Assembly (NCBI RefSeq): GCF_002929305.1
Contig: NZ_PJIO01000007.1
Coordinates: 196,034 to 253,680, forward strand
Direction: 5' to 3'
Source: Arthrobacter sp. GMC3
Lineage (GTDB): Bacteria > Actinomycetota > Actinomycetes > Actinomycetales > Micrococcaceae
Length of the DNA: 57,647 nucleotides
Shown: piece by piece, positions 44,530 through 51,302 of the stretch
Numbering within the stretch: the first letter of the stretch is position 1
Layout: each line of letters opens with the position of its first letter
Made by a program: the position numbers and the translations under genes
The notes under the pieces: generated by a model
Told to the model about the DNA's origin: nothing
What the model saw: the letters and a program-made list of their open reading frames with translations, nothing else
Database searches by the model: none

Positions 44530-47058
44530 ATGGCCAAATTGAAGGAACCGGCGCTGCTCAGAGCAGCCGGTGGGGTCATCGCTACGGCGATGGTGGCACT
44601 AAGCGTTACGGCTGTGGGATTGGCGCCGGCACAGGCGGCAACGCCAGCACCAGCGCCCATCACAAAATCTGTAGTGGGCAATCTGACGGATTCATTTATG
44701 GTCCCCGCGGGCGTTACCAAAATCTTGGTGACCGCCAAGGGAGGGGCCGGTGGAAACGGTGCCGGGGCTGCTGTTGGCGGGTCCGGGGCCATTGTCTCGG
44801 CCATAGTGCAGGTTGCACAGGGTGATCAAGTGAAACTCCAGGGTGCCAGCCAGGGCGCGAATACCGGATTAGCAACGGCAGGTCTGGGATATGCGGCCGG
44901 CGGTTCTGGCGGCGGTGGATCATCGCTATCCATCGCTAAATCGGGTGGCGGTGGCGGTGGCGCTGCCGCAGTCTTGGTCAACGGGGACGCCCGGGTTGTC
45001 GCCAGCGGTGGTGGCGGCGCCGGTGGTGCCGGTGGTGCCGGTTGCCTTGGCGGAGTAGGGGCCAACGCGGCTCTGGCGGGAACCGCCGGGACTGTTGCCG
45101 GAGGGGTTTGTGCTGGCAAGGGTGCTGCTGGCGCAGCAGTGGGAGGCGGCATCAATGGCGGTACCGCTGGCGCGTGGGACACCGCTGGCGGAGGCGGCGG
45201 CGCCGGAGGCGGCCATGTATTGGCCGGCGGTGGTGGTGCCGGCCGCACAGGTGGCGGTGGCGGCGGTGGCGGTGGAGCTGGCTCCAGCTTCCTGGGACTC
45301 GGAACCAGCGACTTTTCAGTATTCTCGGGTTCGAAAGGTGCTGGCAGCGTAACCATCAGCTACACGGTTGATACCAACACCACGGTGACGGCGAGCCCCA
45401 ACCCGACATTTGTCGGGGACACGATTGCCTACACCATCAATACGACGGTTGCAGGCGCTGCGACACCCGTCAGCGGTCCTTTCTCTCTGTATGCCGGAGC
45501 CTGCGGCACTGGGGCTCTCCTACGCAGCGGAAATCTGATCAACGGAACCGCGACAGTAGACGCACTGGCAAACGCTTCCGTTTGTGCCACCTTTGGCGGA
45601 TCCGAGCAGTACAACGGTTCCGAGGGAACCGCTGCAGTGACCATAAACCTGAAGCCCACCACCACGACGGTGACGGCCAGCCCCAATCCCGCCTTGGTAG
45701 GTCAGGAAGTCGCTTACACCGTCACCACGGTGGTCGAAGGCACTGCAACGCGTGTCGACGGAGACTTCACCTTGTACGCCGGCGTGTGCGGGAGCGAAAC
45801 AGTCCTGAAGACTGGCACGCTGGTCAACGGGACCGCCACCTTCAATGCACCGGCAAACGCTAACGTGTGTGCAAGCTTTGCGGGCACCGCCACTCATGCT
45901 GCCTCCGATGGCGCACTTCCGCTCCAGGTGAACAAGGATGTTACGACGACTGACGTTTGGTTGCCGTCAAACCCGACCTACGGGGAAACTGACTACGCCT
46001 ACATCGATGTCTACCGAACCAACAACACCTGGGCAACGCCCAGTGGCACGGTAACCTACAGCTGGAATGGCGGGCCGGCGCAGACCGGGACGCTCAATGA
46101 GTGGGGTTACGTTGAACTGGCGATTCCCTTCATGAGTGCTGGCACGCATACGCTGACGGCTAGCTACGGTGGTGACGCGTCATTCAAGGGTTCCGAGGAT
46201 GCGAGTGAAACCACCGTTTCTGCGGTTGGAACATCGGTTTCACTCTCGTCGTCCGTGAATGCCTCCAATGTTGGTCAGGAGACGGTCTTCACCGCGACGG
46301 TGACGGCCGAGCAGGCCTCGGAGCCCAGCGATGAGCCGACCCTAACTAGGGCTCAGCCGGATGCAGAGGTTCCTCCAGTCGCGGAGGTTGATCCGGCGAT
46401 GGTTCCCACCGGCAGCATTGTCTTTAGCATTCCGGGCAAGACTCTTGGAACCGTAGCGCTGCTCAATGGTGTGGCGGCGTTGCCGATCAGCAACCTGCTG
46501 GCAGGTACCAACCAGGTGACGGCCACGTTCGTCGCCAACGGTAACTTTGCGCAGTCTGCTAGCGAGGAGCTCGCCCAGGTGGTCAACAAGCTGCCCACCG
46601 CGGCTGTCCTCTCGGTTTCCCCGTCACCGAGCAACCAGGGTGACATTGTCACGGCAACGGCGACGATCTCCGGTGCCCTTGAAGGCCAGACGCTCACGGG
46701 CACTGTGCAATTCAGTGTTGGTGGCAAGACCGTGGGCGATCCAATCGCCGTCTCCAACGGCCAGGCGGCCGTAGGTTTGAAGGGTCTTGCCCTGGGCAGC
46801 AGCAACATCACCGCGGTTTACAGTGGCGATGCAACGTACCTGGGCTCGGAAGCTGCCAGCCAAACGGCAGTAGTCAACCCGGCAACGTCCACGACCAAGC
46901 CGGTGACCACCACCACGGCAAAAGTGGTGGCCAAGGTGCCCCCGCTGGCCAAAACGGGCGTCGAAAACGCTGGCCTGTTGACCGGCGGCCTCGGCCTGCT
47001 GGCACTGGGCATGACGCTGGTGCTGGTGCGCCGCCGTCGTACCTCAACACACAGCTAG
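44530..47058 (+). CDS. Large cell-wall protein: glycine-rich domain, Ig-like repeats, LAKTG anchor
   Basis: ATG at 44530, seven bases after AAGGA, gives 842 residues. A signal peptide ends near residue 38 (APAQAAT). A glycine-rich stretch of about 190 residues follows (roughly 70-257), then several Ig-like beta-sandwich repeats. The first two are near copies (TVTASPNP...YAGxCG...NGTATxxALANAxVCA), each with paired cysteines. The C-terminus is LAKTG at about residue 806, a hydrophobic helix and RRRRT, a sortase signal. It is probably an adhesin or stalk on the wall. The same LAKTG signal ends the HtaA-type protein at position 1-2274. No sortase gene is in the window. Confidence 0.85.
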   Translation: MAKLKEPALLRAAGGVIATAMVALSVTAVGLAPAQAATPAPAPITKSVVGNLTDSFMVPAGVTKILVTAKGGAGGNGAGAAVGGSGAIVSAIVQVAQGDQVKLQGASQGANTGLATAGLGYAAGGSGGGGSSLSIAKSGGGGGGAAAVLVNGDARVVASGGGGAGGAGGAGCLGGVGANAALAGTAGTVAGGVCAGKGAAGAAVGGGINGGTAGAWDTAGGGGGAGGGHVLAGGGGAGRTGGGGGGGGGAGSSFLGLGTSDFSVFSGSKGAGSVTISYTVDTNTTVTASPNPTFVGDTIAYTINTTVAGAATPVSGPFSLYAGACGTGALLRSGNLINGTATVDALANASVCATFGGSEQYNGSEGTAAVTINLKPTTTTVTASPNPALVGQEVAYTVTTVVEGTATRVDGDFTLYAGVCGSETVLKTGTLVNGTATFNAPANANVCASFAGTATHAASDGALPLQVNKDVTTTDVWLPSNPTYGETDYAYIDVYRTNNTWATPSGTVTYSWNGGPAQTGTLNEWGYVELAIPFMSAGTHTLTASYGGDASFKGSEDASETTVSAVGTSVSLSSSVNASNVGQETVFTATVTAEQASEPSDEPTLTRAQPDAEVPPVAEVDPAMVPTGSIVFSIPGKTLGTVALLNGVAALPISNLLAGTNQVTATFVANGNFAQSASEELAQVVNKLPTAAVLSVSPSPSNQGDIVTATATISGALEGQTLTGTVQFSVGGKTVGDPIAVSNGQAAVGLKGLALGSSNITAVYSGDATYLGSEAASQTAVVNPATSTTKPVTTTTAKVVAKVPPLAKTGVENAGLLTGGLGLLALGMTLVLVRRRRTSTHS

Positions 47059-47072
47059 TACCTAGATAACAA

Positions 47073-47118
47073 GGAAGCGGCTCCCGGGACATACGCCCCG
47101 GGAGCCGCTTCCGTCTTT
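47073..47118 (+). terminator. Terminator after the wall-protein gene
   Basis: A 16-base arm (47073-47088) pairs perfectly with 47097-47112 around an eight-base loop, followed by GTCTTT. The stem is very G+C-rich. Confidence 0.92.
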
Positions 47119-47408
47119 AACGCAAGGCATGATAAGGGTCAATTGGCGTTAATCGCCACCTCTCAACTAGACTGGGTAGGCGCTAGGTGGCGCGGAGCGT
47201 GTGCAATTGCTCCGGTTTGCGGTGATTACCCTCCCGTAGGCCGGTAGTTAGGGGCTCAAGTTGCGTGCCTTCCAGTTTTCGCCGGACCAAGTACGGTCCC
47301 TTTCATCTTGAAAAAGACGTGATGGGATCATGCTGTCCAAGGACGAACGCCGCCTAACCGCACGGTTTGCACCAGTGAACCGTTCCCATTCATTTTTTAG
47401 GAGTGATC
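47119..47408 (+). promoter_or_regulatory. Long structured leader before rpmB
   Basis: This 290-base gap holds several stems: CGCCACCT (47154-47161) with AGGTGGCG (47185-47192), GGAGC with GCTCC (47194-47213), GGACC with GGTCC (around 47284-47299), and ACGGTT (47362-47367) with AACCGT (47378-47383). I see no clear riboswitch signature. It must hold the promoter of the rpmB operon and may hold a zinc-responsive element, but no clean Zur box is visible. AGGAG at 47399 is the ribosome-binding site of rpmB. Confidence 0.4.
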
Positions 47409-47645
47409 ATGGCAGCACATTGCCAGGTGACTGGAGCCGAGCCGGGCTTCGGACATAGCATTTCGCACTCGCACCGCCGCAACAAGCGTCGGTTCGATCC
47501 GAATATCCAGAAGAAGCGCTACTGGGTACCGTCCTTGCGCCGCAACGTTACGTTGCAGCTTTCCGTCAAGGGTATTAAGACCATCGACGTACGCGGCATT
47601 GACTCCGTTGTTGCCTCGATCTTGGCTCGTGGGGTGAAGCTCTAG
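47409..47645 (+). CDS. rpmB: 50S ribosomal protein L28, zinc-independent form
   Basis: The 78-residue protein begins [17 protein letters not shown], as in actinobacterial L28, and ends ILARGVKL. Only one Cys is left, so the four-cysteine zinc site of the standard form is absent. AGGAG lies five bases before ATG 47409. The stop shares one base with the GTG of rpmG. This three-gene set (L28, L33, S14) is typically a Zur-repressed backup set made under zinc starvation. Confidence 0.93.
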   Translation: MAAHCQVTGAEPGFGHSISHSHRRNKRRFDPNIQKKRYWVPSLRRNVTLQLSVKGIKTIDVRGIDSVVASILARGVKL

Positions 47646-47812
47646 TGGCAAAAGACAAGGACGTACGTCCGATCATCAAGCTGAAGAGCACCGCGGGTAC
47701 CGGTTTCACGTACGTAACCCGCAAAAACCGTCGTAACACTCCGGACCGTTTGGTTCTGAAGAAGTACGATCCCAAGATCCGTCAGCACGTCGAATTCCGA
47801 GAGGAGCGCTAA
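47645..47812 (+). CDS. rpmG: 50S ribosomal protein L33, zinc-independent form
   Basis: GTG start at 47645 overlaps the rpmB stop by one base; 55 residues, beginning [18 protein letters not shown]. It has the [18 protein letters not shown] core and no cysteines, so it is the Cys-free form. Translation is coupled to rpmB. Confidence 0.93.
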   Translation: MAKDKDVRPIIKLKSTAGTGFTYVTRKNRRNTPDRLVLKKYDPKIRQHVEFREER

Positions 47813-47816
47813 GACT

Positions 47817-48122
47817 ATGGCTAAGAAGTCCATGATCGCGAAGAACGAGCAGCGCAAGGTCATCGTGGAGCGTTACGCCGAAAAGCGTCTCGCCCTGAAG
47901 AAGGCCCTCGTTAACCCGGCCTCCACTCCGGAAGAGAAAGAAGCAGCCCGTTTGGGTCTGCAGAAGCTCCCCCGCAACGCCTCACCGGTACGCGTTCGTA
48001 ACCGCGACGCCATCGATGGCCGTCCGCGTGGAACGCTCCAGAAGTTCGGCATCTCCCGTGTACGCTTCCGCAAGATGGCGCACGCTGGCGAACTGCCCGG
48101 TATCAAGAAGTCCAGCTGGTAA
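47817..48122 (+). CDS. rpsN: 30S ribosomal protein S14, zinc-independent form
   Basis: The 101-residue S14 is the long form without the CxxC-x12-CxxC zinc motif: [13 protein letters not shown] at the start, and [34 protein letters not shown] at the end. It starts four bases after rpmG stops, with GAGGAG within the end of rpmG as ribosome-binding site. A terminator follows. Confidence 0.95.
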   Translation: MAKKSMIAKNEQRKVIVERYAEKRLALKKALVNPASTPEEKEAARLGLQKLPRNASPVRVRNRDAIDGRPRGTLQKFGISRVRFRKMAHAGELPGIKKSSW

Positions 48123-48134
48123 TATCCCGGACGA

Positions 48135-48170
48135 AAAAGGGCGGTGACCTTCGGGTCGCCGCCCTTTTTG
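48135..48170 (+). terminator. Terminator after rpsN
   Basis: A 16-base arm (48135-48150) starting AAAAAGGGCGG pairs with 48155-48170 around a TTCG tetraloop, with one G-T pair, and ends in five Ts. A-run and T-run make it potentially bidirectional. Confidence 0.93.
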
Positions 48171-48604
48171 CTGCCCTGTCGCCGATCCGGCTTGTTGCAC
48201 ACGCCCGAATTGGCGCCGAGAACGGGGCAAAACCGCGCTCCGGATCCGCTCGCTTCCGTCAGAACGGGGCCAACTCGCGAGGACGGCGTATGTTCTGCGG
48301 GGTCTCACGAGTTGGCCCCGCTTTCGCGAATATGGCTCCCAAACGGCGGTGGCAACCGCCCGCGCCAGCTGGGGGATCGACTCCGGATCCTGGCCTGTGA
48401 CGCCGGGAAGACTCGTGCTGCTCGCAGGTTTCGGGGCCCTCGCCGTCGGCCGCAGGCGGCTCCAGCAGTCCTAGCTGCAGGGCAGTAGTTGTCGGCTGTG
48501 AGCGAAATATCCCTAGAATTCGGGGAATTTTCCGCCAAAAACCCTGAGAAATGCGGAAATTTACCGGAATCTCGCGGAAAAACTGATATGTTCGCTAGCA
48601 GTGG
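48171..48604. other. Long non-coding gap with repeats, no convincing gene
   Basis: About 430 bases separate the rpsN terminator from the HU promoter. The first part carries the inverted repeats listed separately (48219-48320). The segment 48364-48474 has an open frame whose end resembles a membrane-anchor tail but no start. The last part (about 48500-48600) is A+T-richer and holds four GGAA-containing motifs such as GGGGAATTTTCC, GCGGAAAT, CCGGAAT and GCGGAAAAAC, possibly protein-binding or promoter-upstream sequence for the HU gene. Confidence 0.4.
48219..48320. repeat. Composite intergenic repeat with 13-base inverted arms
   Basis: CGGGGCCAACTCG (48265-48277) is repeated inverted and perfectly at 48308-48320, 30 bases apart. 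AGAACGGGGC occurs directly at 48219-48228 and 48261-48270. GTTCTGCGGGG at 48292-48302 also occurs at 6142-6152, and its core at 17848. This looks like a REP-type dispersed element. Confidence 0.6.
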
Positions 48605-48633
48605 TTGACACGCAACCGCGTGGAATTGAATTT
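48605..48633 (+). promoter_or_regulatory. Likely promoter of HU gene
   Basis: TTGACA at 48605-48610 is a perfect -35 box. A -10 box is less clear: TGAATT at 48627 (16-base spacer) or GAATTT at 48628 (17 bases). The HU ATG follows at 48657 behind GGAGG. Confidence 0.45.
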
Positions 48634-48656
48634 TCTTGACGTCCAGGAGGACAAAC

Positions 48657-48938
48657 ATGGCTAAGAATCGTAGCGAATTGGTTGCTGAAGTTGCTGCAAA
48701 GGCTGAGACCAGCCAGACGGCAGTAAACGGCGTCCTGGATGCCCTGTTCTCGGTATTCGAGAGCTCCGTTGCAGCCGGCGAAAAGATCACCATCCCGGGC
48801 TGGCTCTCCATCGAGCGCACCGACCGTGCAGCACGCACCGGCCGTAACCCGCAGACCGGCGAGACCATCCAGATCGCAGCAGGCCACAGCGTTAAGCTGT
48901 CCGCCGGCTCCAAGCTGAAGGCTGCTGTCAAGAACTAG
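48657..48938 (+). CDS. HU-family DNA-binding protein
   Basis: The 93-residue protein is a standard HU/IHF domain: MAKNRSELVAEVAAKAE..., with the DNA-binding arm around GNPQTGETIQI-like RTGRNPQTGETIQIAAG and the ending SKLKAAVKN. It lacks the long Lys/Ala-rich tail of mycobacterial HupB, so it is the short form. GGAGGACAAAC precedes the ATG. It shapes and compacts DNA as a dimer. A terminator follows, so it is monocistronic. Confidence 0.94.
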   Translation: MAKNRSELVAEVAAKAETSQTAVNGVLDALFSVFESSVAAGEKITIPGWLSIERTDRAARTGRNPQTGETIQIAAGHSVKLSAGSKLKAAVKN

Positions 48939-48958
48939 TTTCGACACACAGCATTACA

Positions 48959-48996
48959 CGAAGGCGGTCAGCGTTTGCTGGCCGCCTTCGCGTTTT
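48959..48996 (+). terminator. Terminator after HU gene
   Basis: GAAGGCGGTCAGC (48960-48972) pairs with 48977-48989 around GTTT, with one G-T pair, followed by CGCGTTTT. Confidence 0.9.
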
Positions 48997-49070
48997 AACC
49001 CGTGGCGGAGGCCTTTTGAACAAAAGTTAAGAGTTCCTGAGAGCTCCCTGATTCGCCCTATCTGTGTCCT

Positions 49071-51302
49071 GTGCCAGACAATAGAGGGGTGTCACCAGCA
49101 GAAGCAGCCACTGAATCCCGCCCGGACCGCCCTTCCCAGGAAGCTACGCAACCCCGGGGGACTTTTGCCGACGGCATTCGCAGCCGCTGGTGGTGGCTTG
49201 GCCTAGCATCGGCCATGCTCGGCGTGGTCGCCTCCTTGCTGTGGACTGGTGCGACAGCGGCCGGCCAGTTGCGCGATCCTGGCGCACTAACCCGGTGGGG
49301 ACTGCCCATAGCCACCACAGTGCACAATCTGTCCTTGGCGACCGTGGTGGGTGCCTTGGTTTTCGCCGTCGTCATTCTTCCCAAGGATCTCAAGGCGCAT
49401 CGCCCGCACACCGGCAACGCCAAGACCACTGCGGGCAAGCCCCGGGCCGAGCACCCCGCCTTTACCCGCATCATGGCCCTTGCCGCGGTTGCCGGTTGCG
49501 TATGGACGCTTTCCGCCATCGCCGTTTTAGTTCTGACCTATTCCAGTGTTTCCGGCATGGCCGTCACGGGAACCAACGACTACACAGCCCAGCTTGTCTT
49601 CTTCATGACCCAACTGGCCCAGGGCCAGGCCTGGCTCATGGTGGTCATTTGCGCCGCCGTGGCCACCACCTTGGTCTTCGGCGTGCGTTCCGTGAGCGGA
49701 CTGGCTGTCCCGCTGGTGCTGGCCCTGCTGTCCTTCGTGCCACAGTCGCTCATCGGCCACTCGGCCTCAAGCGCCGACCACACGGGCGCCGTCAACTCCC
49801 TTTTCCTACACGTCACCGGCGCCTCGCTGTGGGTGGGTGGCATCATCGCCCTGGTGGTGGTTTCGGGTGTGCTGGGCAAGATCACGGCGCAAACTCTGCA
49901 ACGCTTCTCAGCCCTTGCCCTCGTCGCCTTTGCCGTGGTGGTCGGTTCGGGAGTTGTCAACGCCGCCATCCGCATCACCTCCTGGCATGACCTTTTTTAC
50001 TCCTCCTACGGCCAGCTGATTGTCATTAAGTCTGTGGCGGTGATCCTGCTGGGCGTGATCGGCTACATGCACCGGAGCTGGATCATTCCCCGACTTTCCG
50101 GCGGGGAGAAAAGTACGACGACGGCACGCGCCCGCCGCCTGCTCTGGCAGTTGGTCTTCGTTGAACTGTTGATCATGGGTATCACCAGTGGCGTGGCCGT
50201 GGGCTTGAGCCGTTCCGCACCGCCGCAGTCCCGGGAGCTCCCCGTTGAGGCACTGACCCCGGCGCAAATTCTCACCGGCTACCCGCTGCCCCCCGAATTG
50301 GAATTCTCCCGCTGGTTTACCGAGTGGCGCATGGACTGGCTGTGGGTGGCGTTTGCCCTGATTGCCGGGGCAGCCTACCTGGCAGGCATCATCAAGCTGC
50401 GCCGCCGCGGCGACAAATGGTCTGTGCTGCGCAGCGTCTCTTGGTTCGTGGGTCTGCTGTCGCTGGTGTACATCACCTCGGGTGGCACATCTGTTTACGG
50501 TGCCGTCCTGTTCAGCGCCCACATGGTGGAGCACATGGCGCTGATGGTCATTGCCCCACTGTTCCTGGCACTAGGTTCGCCAGTGTCCCTGGCCCTGCAG
50601 GCGCTCACTCCGCGACGCGATGGCAGCCGGGGCATCCGTGAGTGGATCCTGATTCTGGTGCACTCCAAGTTCTCCCAACTGGTGACCCACCCGCTTTTTG
50701 CCGCCGCGAACTTCTCCGGCAGCCTGATCCTTTTCTACTACTCGCCGGCGTTCGGCCTGGCCATGCGCTATCACGTGGGCCACGAGCTGATGATCGTGCA
50801 TTTCACCATCACCGGCTACATTTTTGTTCAAAGCATGATCGGTGCCGACCCGCTTCCACGCCGGGCGCCGTACCCGCTGCGTCTGCTGCTGCTGCTGGCC
50901 ACCATGGCGTTCCATGCTTTCTTTGGCGTCTCCATGATGATGGCCACCTCGCTGCTTTCCGGTGACTACTTCGGCAACATGGGCAGGGCTTGGGGCGGTT
51001 CGGCCCTGGTGGACCAGCAAACGGCCGGGGGCATTGCCTGGGGCGTGGGTGAAATACCCACCCTCGCCATTGCCATGGGCGTGGCGTATATGTGGTCCAA
51101 GTCGGACGCCCGGGAGACCAAGCGCAAGGATAGGGCGGCGGACAGGAATAAGGACGCCGACCTCGACGCTTACAACAACATGTTTGCCCAGCTGGCGGCG
51201 CGAGATGCCACCATCGACCCCAATCAACGTGGCCGCACACCAGCCACTACCAACCCATCAGCCCCGGAAGCCCCGGCAGCCACCCAAGGAGAAACGCGCT
51301 AG
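49071..51302 (+). CDS. CopD-CtaG fusion membrane protein (copper/cytochrome oxidase assembly)
   Basis: GTG at 49071 (743 residues) is preceded by TATCTG plus six bases, an imperfect leaderless-type box; GTG at 49089 is the alternative. The first half (about 40-400) is a CopD-type copper-transport domain with about eight helices, including HVTGASLWVGGIIALV. The second half (about 410-690) is a CtaG/caa3-oxidase assembly domain, including HMVEHMALMVIAPLFLALGSP and FFGVSMMM. His-rich helices fit copper binding. It probably delivers copper to the cytochrome oxidase. Its TAG overlaps the GTG of the next gene by one base. Confidence 0.88.
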   Translation: MPDNRGVSPAEAATESRPDRPSQEATQPRGTFADGIRSRWWWLGLASAMLGVVASLLWTGATAAGQLRDPGALTRWGLPIATTVHNLSLATVVGALVFAVVILPKDLKAHRPHTGNAKTTAGKPRAEHPAFTRIMALAAVAGCVWTLSAIAVLVLTYSSVSGMAVTGTNDYTAQLVFFMTQLAQGQAWLMVVICAAVATTLVFGVRSVSGLAVPLVLALLSFVPQSLIGHSASSADHTGAVNSLFLHVTGASLWVGGIIALVVVSGVLGKITAQTLQRFSALALVAFAVVVGSGVVNAAIRITSWHDLFYSSYGQLIVIKSVAVILLGVIGYMHRSWIIPRLSGGEKSTTTARARRLLWQLVFVELLIMGITSGVAVGLSRSAPPQSRELPVEALTPAQILTGYPLPPELEFSRWFTEWRMDWLWVAFALIAGAAYLAGIIKLRRRGDKWSVLRSVSWFVGLLSLVYITSGGTSVYGAVLFSAHMVEHMALMVIAPLFLALGSPVSLALQALTPRRDGSRGIREWILILVHSKFSQLVTHPLFAAANFSGSLILFYYSPAFGLAMRYHVGHELMIVHFTITGYIFVQSMIGADPLPRRAPYPLRLLLLLATMAFHAFFGVSMMMATSLLSGDYFGNMGRAWGGSALVDQQTAGGIAWGVGEIPTLAIAMGVAYMWSKSDARETKRKDRAADRNKDADLDAYNNMFAQLAARDATIDPNQRGRTPATTNPSAPEAPAATQGETR

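Noticed and set aside
47130..47145. Zur box before rpmB
   Set aside because: Only the left half TGATAA is present. TGAACCGTTCCCATTCA at 47376 also has weak symmetry only. I could not support either.
47161..47300. Cobalamin, TPP or other known riboswitch before rpmB
   Set aside because: The conserved core sequences of those classes are not present.
48144..48488. Plus-strand open frame of 114 residues after rpsN
   Set aside because: It begins inside the rpsN terminator hairpin and is composed of repeat sequence; no ribosome-binding site.
48305..48931. Minus-strand open frame of 208 residues opposite the HU gene
   Set aside because: It is antisense to a clear HU gene and has no motif.
49089..49091. 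GTG at 49089 as start of the CopD-CtaG fusion
   Set aside because: Possible, but the box before GTG 49071 is at least as good, and the N-terminal residues carry no motif to decide it.
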